Source: Sodiomyces alkalinus F11 (taxonomy: Eukaryota > Ascomycota > Sordariomycetes > Glomerellales > Plectosphaerellaceae). Taken from it: a DNA stretch of 64,000 bases. Both the position numbers and the translations under genes were made by a program. Position 1 is the first letter of the stretch. Each line of letters begins with the position of its first letter. Shown piece after piece: positions 46,169-58,039 of the stretch. Below the pieces are notes generated by a model that was not told the origin of the DNA, ran no database searches, and saw nothing but the letters and a program-made list of their open reading frames with translations. The DNA lies in assembly GCF_003711515.1 (NCBI RefSeq), contig NW_021167083.1, positions 2,057,048 to 2,121,047 on the forward strand, read 5' to 3'.

Positions 46169-47384
46169 GTATAGGAGCGAGGGATTAAGGATAGAACTAT
46201 AACCGGACTATAATAGGATCGTGAACGGGATTAACGATAAAAGGATTATAGGAATAGAGTAACAGACTAAGGGCAGGACTATAATAGGACTATAACAGGT
46301 TATACACGGGATTAATAATAGAACGACGGTGGGAATATAGGCTAACGCCGCGGGTATAGTCGGGAAAAGTGGCCCTGTCCGGTACTAGCCGCTCTTAAGG
46401 ATAGGAGTACTCCGGGGGAGGTCGCCCTATTAGGTGCCCCTATCTAGGAGATAGAGGCCGGGTACACGACGGGACTATAACAGGTGCCCGTATATACGAG
46501 GCCGGGCTCCTATCTTAATATAGCCACGGCTACCCTAGGCCGATACTACTATATAGAGCCGTGGCCTAGGCTTAGGCGTAAATATCCGTTTACGATATCC
46601 GTTTAATTATACTAGCGTTGGCCTAGGAGTATAGAGTGCTTATATAGTGTCACCTCCTTAGTATAGAGAGGGCAGCGACTATTCTGATTCTTTAGGACTA
46701 CCTATATTCGGACTAGCTATAACTATTACTTAATCCACGCCTATTTCCTTTTAGACCCTCTCGCTACTACCTTCTTAATCCTTATAAGTATCTATCTAAT
46801 AATACACTAGCAGGGTAAATAGATTCTTAGTAGTTATTAGGGACGGTTTCCTTATACGGTCAGAGGATATATATCTCGCCAAGCGTTTAGCGCTCCTTAC
46901 CCGCTTAATATTAAGCCTCCGCAGATAACTATCCACGGATAATATCCGCGTTTATACTAAACTAAAGGATAATAATATGGCCGTATTGTTATTATTATTA
47001 TTCTATTAGTCCTAATACTCTTCTTCTGTACCTAAAATAGGCTTTTCCTATTTCACGCCCGTATCCGCCCGCTTAGCGTTAGTAATACTTTATAAAGGCC
47101 GCTTTAGTAGTATCTTCGGCCTGGTGACCTCATAAGTATAGAAGTTAAAGAATTTACTAAGGTATAGACTATAATACCAGGGAAAAGATACACTATAACA
47201 GATAATACTATCATAACTTAATAGTCGTATATTATAAAGACTTTAACTTAAGAAGCAAAAGGAGAACTTTTCCCCCTTTATGCTAATATAGTAATGTAGT
47301 CTCGCCGAGTACTTAATAGTCCGAGCGTATCTCCGATCCTATAATATCAATTCATAGTATTACTTAGTGCCTTATATATTAAGT
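46169..47384. other. RIP-affected DNA without a recognised gene
   Basis: 46,190-46,330 repeats short motifs (GGACTATAATAGGA, ACGGGATTAA). 46,655-46,740 resembles the reverse complement of the LINE-2 leader at 23,560-23,640, so a LINE 5' end on the + strand may lie here. From 47,000 to 47,330 a + strand frame (YRS*RIY*GID*NTREKIHY) looks transposon-derived but unassigned. Confidence 0.4.
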
Positions 47385-47689
47385 GGTTAAAAGGACTATA
47401 TAAAGAGATTAAGTATGCTAAAGCTATCTCTATAGCGATAACGATAGCCTCCGAGGGCGTATTAGATCTAATAGATATAGACCCGATTAAACGAATTAGA
47501 GATAAGCAAACGATTATAATAGCATTAAATTCAACGGTTAAATAGGGCGGATTTAGATCCTTTTTATAAGCGCGTTTTCCCTTAACTATTATTTTTATAA
47601 TAGAAAAAGTTAAGAGCTTTTAGTTTAAACCGAAGCCTTTTATTAGTTAGTTAACCTAGAAAGACTTACCTTAACTAAGGGGGTATATC
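47385..47689 (+). mobile_element. 3' end of a copia-A copy in + orientation (Copia-A4 fragment)
   Basis: This is the reverse complement of the 3' internal end of Copia-A1/A2 (about 4,780-5,090), ending in the polypurine tract CTAAGGGGGTATA and then TATC, the first bases of an LTR in + orientation (ancestral TGTCG). It is cut there by Copia-A3. No pol is left. Confidence 0.75.
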
Positions 47690-50600
47690 TATCGCACGTC
47701 AAAATAGCACTTATATAATTAACTTAATAGACCAGAAATCTCGTATGTGTGTATAATATTAAGTTACATCTGTGTGAGTCTTTCATACCCTTGATTTAGG
47801 TGGTGAAGACTCTGTTATGGGTACTATATTATTTGGATTATATCCGGTCTTTTCGGGTATCCTCCTTTATTATACCCTAATACCCGTGGTCCCCGAGATC
47901 CGAAACCCTTAGTCAGGCATAGATCCCATAGGGACCACGTCGTGGTTCGTATGTCTCTATAACACACCCCCTTAGTTAAGGTGGGTCTTCCTAGGTTAAC
48001 TAACTAATTAGAGGCTTTGGTTTAACCTAAAAGCTCTTAACTTTTCTATCGTAAAATTAATAGTTAAGGGGAAAACGCCCTCGTAAAAGGGATCTAAATC
48101 CGCTCTATTTAACCGTTTAATGTAAATGTATCTTAATTAGTTCCTTAATTCTAATTAGCCGGATCTGCGTAATCGGATCTATATCTATCGGATCTACTAC
48201 GCCCTCAGGGGCCTTTGTCTTATTATAGCCGCGGCTTTAGCGCGTTTAATCTCCTCGTGCAGTTATTTTAACTACTTAATACGATCCTTTTAATCCGTTA
48301 AATTAAGCTATTATTATAGTCTTTTAATCCCCGTCTCTAGTAATACCTTTATTAACCGTCCGCGATTATATTCTTTGTATTAATATATATAACCTTAACA
48401 AGGCCTTACTATACTAACTAGCGCGCCTACTAGTTATAAATATCCACGTGCCGTAGCCTTATTCGTAGGCATTATGCCTTTTTATTAACGAGGTTAATAG
48501 TCTGCTAATTATCGTAATATAGCTATAGTTATTATTAATCTAACCGAAGCTTAAAATCCCTTAATATCTAAGTAACGAATAAAGTCTCCTTAGCGGCCTA
48601 TATAAGAGCGAGTAGTTCCGACTCTATTAACGACGTCGTGACTATCGGTTACTTGCCCGCCTTTGAGTTAATAGTGCCGCCGAAAAGCCTTATCGCGTAT
48701 TCTTAGAAGCTCTTACGATCTAGATTATCCCCGAAAAACGCGTCGCTTACGGTTAGGAAGAGTCTATCCCTACCGAATTCTAGGTAGTAGTGCCTTATAT
48801 AATATAAGAATAGTAGTATTTATTAAGCACTCTTAAGGTGGTTAAAGGAGGGGTTACCGTTATATTAGGAAAGCTTTAAATAGTCGAACGCGATATCGGG
48901 TCTTATTACAATAACGGTATATAGAATTAAACCTATTATTCCCTAATACTAACAGACCTCGGGAATTAATGCGCGTATACCGGTACGTAACATTAACGGC
49001 TCTATAGATAATAGGACTTTTAGTGGTTTTCGGTAAAGAATATCTACGTAGTATTTAACCGCGATCTCCGTTATATAGGAGGATTATAATAGCTATATCC
49101 TACGTGTGGCTCTATCCCTTAGAACCTTAATTCCTAGGAACTAACGGATTATATCGCCTCCCGATAACCTATAGCTTTATTTAAGGGCAGCCTTAAGGTT
49201 ATCGGCGTTAGTCTTATAATCTCTATACTAGATAAGTCCGATATCGTTAATATAGAAGAATAGGATTAAACTATCGCGGATTATAATATAGGGATTATAA
49301 GGGACGGCCGTGAATCCTATCTTCTATAGCGTGCCGCTAAATTCCCCTTACTATAGTAGTAGCGATACCCTTAAGTCGAAGAGGGCTTTCCATAGTAGCA
49401 GGACCTTACCTGGCACTTTATAGCCTTACGGTATCTTTATAATCACTTCCTCTTTAAGGCTAGAGTTAACGAACGCGTTAACTGCGTTAAACTACCTTAT
49501 CTCTAGGTTAAATTAGGCAGCGATAGCTATTAGTATACGGAAGGACCGCGATACTAATAGAGCGGCGTAGTTATCTTTAGTATTTAACTGTTTGTATTAA
49601 TCTCCTCGCACTATAAGGCATCCCTTACACTTAAGGAGGGTGCTCTCCTTATTAAACTTATAGGTATATACCTATCTATAGGCGAGGACTTATTACTTAG
49701 CCCAATTACTACCTACCTCCTATTAGTAGCCTATTTATCGGTAGCCCTTAAGGTATCAGCCCTCGGCCTATAACCACCGCTCTTATAATGGATAGAAGTG
49801 TATATCGTGGTAGTGGTTTAGTAGAGACGGGAGATCCTCACGGGTTAGGCGTGATAGCGGCTAGGAGGCGTTAAAGGGAGAGGGATCTATAGCACCGATA
49901 TCGCCGTTATCTATAGCTTACTTTCTTATACGTATACGGTTATAAGTCCTTTTAGCGTTAAAGAACGCCTTCTAGGTATTATCGTTTTATACCTTCTCGG
50001 TCTTATAGAGGCTTATGATAGTTCTCGTAATAGATAGGTATACAGGTAATAGGCGTGTGGCTAATAGCCGTACGGCCGCCGGGCACCCCCTAAGGGCATC
50101 CACGGCTGCCTATTAGTGGTTATCGTCTTCTTCTACGTTCGCGCCCCGAAATACTGCTAATGCTATAAGGAACGCGCACGCAGGATCTTCCGGGGATATT
50201 AGAGGCGTGGGGAATAGTTTAAACCTCGTAGTAGTAAACCGTAGAGTATTCGTAGTAATAGCGGTATCCTTTTCCATAGTAATAGCGGTAGCCTCTCTTA
50301 TAGTAATAATAACGGCCTTGCCTTCGTCCGTAGTAATAGCGGTAGCGTAGTCTTCTCCTATAGTAATTGTAGTATCCGTAATAATAGCGGTGCCCGTAGT
50401 AATAGCGGTGTCCGTAAGAATAGCAGTAGCCTCTCTTATAGTAATAGCGACGGCCTTACCTTTATTGGTAGTAATAACGGTAGCATTAAAGTCTTCCGAC
50501 TTCAGATCTAATACGTCTACGGCTATACCCCTTAATAGCAGCCTATTCGCGGCCGCTATATTATTAGATTAGGTCATACGGATAGATTATAGGCGTTTCT

Positions 50601-52320
50601 TAATTTCCTTAGCGGAAGCTATGGCTTATAGCGTTTTAATTCTGCCGTTAAAGGTCTTGTCTTCGTTAAAGATCACGTCTCTTATAGTAATACTATCCGT
50701 TAGGTATAGTAGCTATACGCGGAGGCTATTTAAGGAATAGTATCCAACGTAATAACAGATCTATACCTTCGGTTCTAGCCTGTAGAGGCGGTTGCTTTTA
50801 GCTTAGGTATCACCCGTTTTTATAAAGACTTTATAGCCGTATACTTGTAGGTGCGTAAGGTTAGGTTAACGGCCGCGTAGGCCTTCGTATAGTATCTTCT
50901 AATCGTTAATATATTATAGGGTTGTATTATATACATATAGAGCGGTCTTAAAGATCTTAGGCTAGATAGATATAGGCAGCTTAGCTTTACTCCTTATAAC
51001 CATCGCCCTCCTCTTAACGATACCTTTAATCCGTTCTGCGACGCTGTTTTAATTCTATAAATATAGTGCCGACGGCTAGCCTTCTACCCCCTTAATAGCG
51101 AGGAAAGAAACGACTTCTAGGTACTAAAACATCTCGGAATCAGCTTATAGGATACATAGCCTAACATCGAATTAGGCCTTAAGCAGGGCAAAAACGTCTT
51201 TTAACGTATAAAGAATAAAGTCTTAGTCTCTTTTCTATAGGTAGTAATCCTATATATATCCTATAAACACATCTATACCGAATGTAATAGACTTATATAG
51301 GCCGCCTAGCGATTCCGACTCTTCTAGATTATAAAAACCGATAGCTAGGGCTTCGCCGGGCCTTAACGGGTAAAGGGATAGTATACGCCTAATTTACGTA
51401 GGTATTTACGATTATTTATACGCGTTACACTCTACGGTTCGTGGCCCCTTAATCCTTATACTCTAAGTAGCGTTAATAATCTTTACGAGGGTATCTACGC
51501 CGTAATAGCCGAGGCATTTATACTACCTTTATACTATAGTCTTCTACGGTTACCGCGGCTATTATAATCTTCTATACGGATTATCGCGGGGTACCGAGCC
51601 GAAACCGTAATCACGGTAGCGGTGGCTTCCGCGCGTTCGATTATATACTAGCTGTAGATATCTAGTAGCTTATAGATAGGCCGGTTATTAGTAGAGCTAA
51701 TAATAGTGTTATTTATAGTATCCTAGTAATAGCCTTATAGGCGTAGCTAGCGTCCTAAGACGATATTAGTACCGAATTCCTTATAGTATACGGTATCGCG
51801 TAGGCGTAGTAGCCTCTTTATACCGGATAAGGATTATATACGTAGCTTAACGTCTCCGTAGATAAAGATAGGTGCCTTATAGGTGCCTACTTAGAGGGAT
51901 AAAGATAAAGTATTAGTGGGTAGTTTAACAACTGTAAAATGGCCTCGATTATTAAGAACGTAGATTAACGATCCTAAGTCTAGGATCGCGTAGTATAATA
52001 ATGCTTTAGCTTAGTTAATAGGTAAGGATACTCCTTATTCTTATAATCTTAATCGTGTTATTGTGCGAGGGCGCGCTACCCCCCCTTTGTAGGAGGGGTA
52101 GATACCTAGTTACCCCGTCGTGGTAATGGATAGGTCTTTTAAAACTATAGTTATGGCCGGCTTAGTAATCCGCCGGTTGTATAGTGTAGTACCCATAATA
52201 GGCGTCGTATTATAGAGTTAATCTTCCTAGACCTCCTTTATCTTACTAGCTATAGTAGCCCCTAAGGCTTCCCGCTTCTTCTATATTGCGGTATCCACGC
52301 GGCTTTTAAAACTATAGTTA
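47690..52320 (-). mobile_element. Copia-A3, 5'-truncated but uninterrupted copia-A copy
   Basis: 3' LTR at 47,690-47,964 (275 bp), then 4.36 kb of - strand internal sequence collinear with both pieces of Copia-A1, without the LINE insertion. It contains RNase H and reverse transcriptase (FYINDIGL box at about 49,240-49,260), a linker, integrase and GAG-pre-integrase (50,755-51,560), and the end of gag. It ends abruptly at 52,320 against an LTR-like repeat, so the 5' LTR is missing. A 60-codon + strand frame at 50,390-50,572 is a low-complexity shadow of the linker. Confidence 0.88.
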
Positions 52321-52520
52321 CGATAACGGCTTATCAAAAGTTATTCACGTATTCAGGCCGAAAATATAGATTATTCGAACTAAGGAATGAAAGGAGGAAA
52401 GGAAACGGCTGCGCGGTGTATAGGCGGCTAAGTATATATAGGATTACACGGGCCTCGCTAGGAGGTCCGTGCTTCTTAGTCCCGGCCACTACCAGGGACT
52501 ATTCCGCGGGCTATAGCCTA
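52321..52520 (-). repeat. LTR-like repeat, copy 2
   Basis: Reverse complement of 4,203-4,412 (ATAACGGCTTATCAAAAG to GGCTATAGCCTATAATA). On its right, at 52,523-52,540, is a C13-type run followed by TAAAG, i.e. a G-rich polypurine tract on the - strand. This would make it the 3' LTR of a - strand element extending to the right. Confidence 0.6.
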
Positions 52521-53307
52521 TAATATAACCCCCCCCCCCCTAAAGGTGAGGTCGTGGTCGAGTTATAGTCGCCCGGTTATAACCTTGTATTACCCTAGCC
52601 TCTCTATATATAATCTGAAAATAGCCTTCTTTATTCGATTCTATTAAAGGCTCCTTTAAAAGGAGGCAATCCATAGCAGCTAAATTCCTTTTAAGGCTAA
52701 AATAGCATAAAGGAGCTCTTATATAGCGGTGCTATTATAGGCTCCTCGCCGGTATACATGCTCGTTATAAATAATATACCTACCGAATATATAACAGGGG
52801 GTCATTCCTTCTACCTAATAGCATAGGAAGGGTAATAAATAAACCTCCTACTATTCCTTGTTTTTATTATTTTCTTCCCCCCTTTATAGCTTCCTTTTAG
52901 CTAATTTTGTTTTTCTTAATTATCTTTTACCTTATAAGTAGCCCCGAGATACCTTATAGGTCCCCTAATAGTATCACTAACATCGCCGAGTAATAGCTTA
53001 TCTCTTAAGCTACCGCTATCCTCCTTACTATAAGTTTATATACCCCTTGCCCATGGTTTAGCGCCGTGGCTAACTATTAGTAGATATCGGATTTTACGTC
53101 CCTTAGTAAGCGCCCTTATAAGGGTAATGATAACGATAATATAAGTTCGCGGCCCTTATCACTATGAGTTATAAAGTCGGACGTAACTAATAATAAGTAA
53201 ACCCCGACCCCCCCCCCCCTAAAGAAGAGACGCGCGCCTAAGAACCCGCCAGGACCCCGCCGTATCGCCCCCTACTCGTAGTATACTACTCGGTAGTATA
53301 AATAAGA
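52521..53307. other. Transposon remnant with two poly-C runs, no gene
   Basis: About 790 bp. Poly-C runs followed by CTAAAG occur at 52,527 and again at 53,208, 680 bp apart. The rest is RIP-affected with no frame I can hold. It probably belongs to the internal region of the element whose LTR is at 52,321. Confidence 0.4.
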
Positions 53308-53735
53308 ATATAGTTTTGAAGATCTTTGAAGATATCGAACAAGCGGAAGGGACGAAAGTTACGAAAAGCAGTGGAAAAATAAGAAGGTAATAATGGGATT
53401 ATAAGGTAGGATCACTGCGCGCGTATGGATTATGAAAAAGCGATTAAGATAAAGGATTAAGGATAAAGAATAAAGAAAGGAAGGAACCGAACCGAGGGAA
53501 CGGCTTAATATCCTTTATTCTTTGTACAAGGATCGATATCGTAATAGTATTATAATAAAGATCGATATCGTAGTAATATCGTAATCCTTTATATCCTTTA
53601 TCTGACTTGTATTAGATGAACTGACTCGAAAGAGAACGGTCTAGGCTTGCGGGGAAGATATCCTTTAATCGAGTACGAAGGATATACTCGAAGGATATTA
53701 AAGATATTATTAGTAATAGTAATAATATTAATATA
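53308..53735. repeat. LTR-like repeat of family F, copy 2
   Basis: Reverse complement of 36,371-36,777. It starts near TTTTGAAGATCTTTGAAG and ends near AATATTAATATA. TATAG flanks both ends of the copy, a candidate 5-bp target duplication. It directly adjoins the Gypsy-F remnant, so it could also be that element's own LTR. Confidence 0.6.
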
Positions 53736-53759
53736 TAGTATTAAGTGTTATTACTAGTT

Positions 53760-54560
53760 AGGCCCTAGCGCGGCTAGGGCTAACGCTAAGTGCTACGAGT
53801 ATTTCTATAGAACGTATAAGTGCTCTTCTATAGGTAGTCCTTATTAGGTGTATAGTAACTATAACTAATTAGCAATATAGCTCTCCGCTACTGCCTATAA
53901 TACTACTAACGCCTTATAGAAAGCCGCTTATACTATAAATACAAACGCCGAAGATAAGGATATAAGTTTATATCTTCTCGTATTAGGACTTCTATAATAA
54001 TTACCTATATAGAATCCCCGCTAGTTCTAGGAAGCGTGCGGCCGCTTTTAGGTTACCCTCGGTTAAGCTAAATCGGGTAATAGCGTTATAGGCCCTTTAT
54101 AAGCGCCCGCCCCCGCTATTACTCCCGCTCCCGCCGCCGCGCCGCCTACCGATATTGCCTAGCCGCCCGCTACCGCCCTATTAGCTATTACCGAGTTTTA
54201 GGTAAGTATAGTATAAGCCCTTAATAATATCGCTACCTTTATACGTAGTATAGACAAAACGCTTAAGGATATATCGTAAAAGCTAGAGGATAAGAATAAC
54301 GATATTACTATATTATCGTAAGAGGTTCGTAACCTCTCTTACTCTATCCGCTACGTATATAAGCACTATATAGCCGTGACCCCCTTCGCCGCTAATATTA
54401 ATCCGGGGGCTACTCCTAAGACTATACTCGCCTTAGCTCCTCCTTAGGAGTTATAGGTAGGTACCGGTAAGGATAGCATAGCCTTATAAAAGGAGGAGCT
54501 AGAAAAGGATAAGATTATAGGGGAGTAGGCTATTTAGGTTTTTTTAGTCGTTTTTAGGAT
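53760..54560 (+). pseudogene. Accessory reading frame antisense to Gypsy-F pol, with Cys cluster and coiled coil
   Basis: A + strand frame of about 265 codons with RIP-type stops. Near the start it reads AKCYEYFYRTYKCSSIGS, which keeps true Cys at positions 1 and 11 of a K-C-x2-C-x6-C spacing. A Pro/Ala-rich linker follows (APAPAITPAPAAAPPTDIA), then a helix with coiled-coil character (NNIATFIRSIDKTLKDIS, KLEDKNNDITILS), ending near 54,540. It lies tail to tail with a gypsy pol end on the - strand, as in Gypsy-D. Function unknown. Confidence 0.55.
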
Positions 54561-54639
54561 TTTACTTAGTTCTTTACTACTTATAAGTTATGTGGTATAG
54601 GGGTATAACCCTAATATAATCTCGCTTTCGGTCTTTATC

Positions 54640-54960
54640 CTCCTCGCCGCCGTGTTAGCCTTCTTTCCCGTTTATATTTTCTTCATATACTATTATAGAG
54701 GCCTATTATTCGACTATACTAGGCTATATTTCTTCTCAAATTTATTAAACGCTTATATCTTCTATAGGCTTTTAAGTAGTTCCTATATTAATTCTATATA
54801 GCCCTCCTATTATACTAATACCTTACGGACTTTACCATGACCTCGCTTTCGGGTATAGGTATAAAGGACTTCCTCTACTACTATTCCTCCTCTATATCTA
54901 GCCCTTCAGAGATTAATAGTGGCTAGGGGTCTATTATCGCTTACCTTAGTAAGGGATTAT
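54640..54960 (-). pseudogene. Ty3/gypsy pol C-terminal fragment (Gypsy-F)
   Basis: The - strand reads GKVRKVLV**EGYIELI*ELL and AFNKFEKKYSLV*SNNRPL, homologous to the pol end of Gypsy-D (KVLV**VGYYKSI*EPLELL, VFNKFKRKFSLV). It covers only the chromodomain-like C-terminus. It is cut near 54,970 by the hairpin repeat unit. Confidence 0.65.
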
Positions 54961-54976
54961 AGTTAGCTCGCCGTAG

Positions 54977-55082
54977 TTTAATACGCCCTAGATTCCACCG
55001 GGAATACCAGGGCGTACTACGAGGTACCCTAGCAGTTCTATAATATAAGCCATAGTACCTATAGGGTATACTATAGGTACCT
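54977..55082 (+). repeat. Hairpin-bearing direct repeat, left copy
   Basis: TTTAATACGCCCTAGATTCC and onward, matching 60,122-60,231. It contains an inverted repeat with arms CGCCCTAG/CCAGGGCG around ATTCCACCGGGAAT. A second inverted repeat GGGTATACTATAG follows. Confidence 0.75.
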
Positions 55083-57020
55083 TTAGGGTATACTATAGCT
55101 TCCCTGGGGTATAATTAGTAAATACCGGGGAATCCCCCGGGTTCCTATACGTAAGAGCCGAGGATTCTACGGGGTTCACCCGTAGAATACTTAAGTCCCG
55201 GGGGCGCGCCCCCTGAGTTAGACTAAGATATCTTTATTATACCTTATATTTTATAGTAAAGGTTACCTCTTAATAAAAGCCTGGCTTATAGGTCCTAGAG
55301 TATTAGCTAGCCAGGGATATACCTAGTCAGGGTATATTAAATATAGTAACTAAGCTTTCGGGTAAGGTTCATATACCGCCGCCCGGCACAGACTGTATAT
55401 ACTAAGACTAAATAGGCACGTAGCTTAGTAGTGAACGCTAGCGTGCTAGGCGTAGCCGCCCTTAAAGGCGCGAATTATATATACTAAAACTAAATAAATA
55501 TAAGGCGCGCTAGGCGAAGACGCCTCCCCTTTAATAGGTCTAGGCATAGAGTAGTAAAGGGAACCACCGTCCTTTAGTCGTACATCGTGGAATATTACCT
55601 ACCTTTATAATAACTACTAGCCGTGGAACCCGAGCTCTAACACCGCGATAACCTTCCTAATAATCACTAATCGGCGTAGGCGACTATAATAACCTACACC
55701 GACGCTAACCTTCTTACCGATCGCCTAAGGGCGTAGGATAACGACTATACTATCCTATATACTAGAGTCCTCCGTGTAACTAGAGTCGCGATAAAGAACC
55801 ACGGGGCGTACTAATATCCTCCCCTTTACCGTGGTACCGAGCTACTCGATAATTTCCCCCATAATCGCCTCCCCTTTACTAGGTCTAGGCGTGGAGTATA
55901 CTAAGGAATCCACGGTCGCTAATTAAGCGTAGGAATAGCGCCTATACTAACCTATACTAGTAAACACCGTGGACCGATCCCGAGCTCTAATACCTCTCGA
56001 TATTTCCCCCCCCCTTTTACCGTAGTACTAAGCTACTCGATAATTCCCCCTCTTTTTTTCCCCGTAACACTAAGCTACTCGATAATCCCCTTTTTTTTCC
56101 TTTTTTTCCCGCGGAATATAAGAGGAGCCGACCTCCCCTTACTGTAATCTTCCCTTTACCCGTATTTCGCGGAGAATATTTTCCTACTAACGGGCTTACT
56201 AACTAAAAACGGCTATATATACCGAGAATACCCTAGACTAGCGGCTTAAAACCCCTAAAAGGAAAAGCGTACAACTAGTTCGTGCCTAAGGCTATATATC
56301 CTAAGGCTTAGGGGCTATATCTTAGCCTCCGTATAAGCTATAGACTTTATTATCGGGCCACCTAAGGCACCCTCGGCTAGTTCTCCCTAGTATAAGGAGG
56401 GCCTCCCTTATTCGACTCGCTTTTAACGGACAAATTCACTAAAAAAGCCTACTACTCGTATAGCTCCTTTTATCGGATTTACCTAAGGCCCCTCGGTTAT
56501 CCTCTCTGCTAAAGGGAGAGCTTCCCCTTATTCTACTAGCCTTTATCGGGTTTACCCGAGGTTCCCTTAGCTTTCCTCCCTATTAGAGAGAGGGCTTCCC
56601 TATAGTAGACTCGCCTTTAACCGTGACTAATAAGTTTACTAAGACTACCCTTATCTATAAGCTATAGCACGTACACCGCCGTGTCTACTATCTCCGACTA
56701 GGACCCTATCTCGGACTTTAGAATAACGTCGTGGAATACCGTAGCACCCTAGACGGCTAGACGGCCGGTTAAAGCGGAAGAACTAAACGGTAGAGATCTT
56801 TATTAGTATATTCCTCGCCGAGCACCTAGAGGTTTTATAGATAAGGACTATAGTTTAGCCGTAATTCACGTTACCGGCGATTTATAGTATAACCTATACG
56901 AGTATCGCGGTTTACTATTAATTCCTTACGTCCGCCTATAATATACCGCTATATAATCGCTCTATATTATAGTTTACTATCTCCCTTAAACGTATCTCTG
57001 TTATTTTATAATAAACACTC
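55083..57020. repeat. Non-coding repeat-rich region
   Basis: No gene. It holds several families of short dispersed repeats. One is a motif near GGCGCG..TATATACTAA repeated at 55,390 and 55,480. Blocks ending CGAGCTACTCGATAA recur at 55,850, 56,030 and 56,070. Three diverged copies of a roughly 90-bp unit (CCCTCGGCTAG..GGGAGAGCTTCCCTTATTC) lie at 56,340-56,640. It looks like part of one large non-coding element bounded by the hairpin repeats. Confidence 0.5.
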
Positions 57021-57285
57021 CTTTCCTTCCCTTCGTTCCTTTCCCTTCTTTTCTTTCCCTTCTTTCCTTTCCCTTCTTTCCTTTCCCTTCTTTTCTTTCC
57101 CTTCTTTCCTTTCCCTTCTTTTCTTTCCCTTCTTTTCTTTCCCTTCTTTCCTTTCCCTTCTTTCCTTTTCCTTCTTTCTTTTCCCTTCTTTTCTTTCCCT
57201 TCTTTCCTTTCCCCTCTTTCCTTTCCCTTCTTTTCTTTCCCTTCTTTCCTTTCCTTTTCTATTCTATTCTATTCCCCTTAGCGCT
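57021..57285. repeat. 14-bp polypyrimidine microsatellite
   Basis: About 18 units of TTTCCCTTCTTTCC, almost purely pyrimidine on the + strand, with CC/TC variants. Confidence 0.95.
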
Positions 57286-58039
57286 CTTCACTCCTTATCG
57301 CCGCTAAAGGACGCCCGCGGGACGTAGGGCTTATATCGCCCGGCGTAGATACTTAGGGACCTTAGTTTATAACTAAGCGGATACTAGAAGAAGCTATAGA
57401 GGCGTAGAAGCTAATTAACGGATTAGGAGCTAATTATCGGATTAACGTCTTTAAAGTTTAGATAAAAGACCTTAGTTAATCTAAGAATAGCCTTAAACAA
57501 AACGGTTTAAGGGTGCTATAGCCAGGAAACGTTAAAGAACCACGGGAGAGACGGTAGATCTATAAGACTAAGGGTTATAAGGCACGCCGGCGATATAATA
57601 TAAGACGAACGTTACTGCCGCCCTAAGTAACGACTATAAACCCTAGAGAACTATAAGGAACGGCAGGAATAAAAGCACTATAACCTATATATACCTTCTA
57701 TCGGCCGCTATAATCACGGTTACTACGGCGCTTTATATAGCGCTAGGAAAAATAATATCGCTCCTAAAGCGTGTAACTCTTATTCCCCTTCCTTTCCTAC
57801 TCACCACTACCGTAATTATTCATAATAGCTACTAGTAATTTACTATTAATTTCTAAATCGTTCACTATTATTCCTATAGTATCCCACTTATATTATCGTC
57901 GTTTTATAATATATCCCCTCTTATTCAAGATCTCCCTAATACTCTTTATTACCGTTATTAATCCTTAAGGCCTTAAAAGCGTTTACACCGCGTTATAACA
58001 CGACACGACCTAATACTCCTATACTATAGACGTACTTTA
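57286..58039. other. RIP-affected sequence upstream of an unrecognised frame
   Basis: 57,350-57,770 has + strand stretches with coding-like character (Glu/Lys/Arg-rich) but no recognisable motif. It may be an N-terminal part of the frame at 58,040-59,610. Confidence 0.35.
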
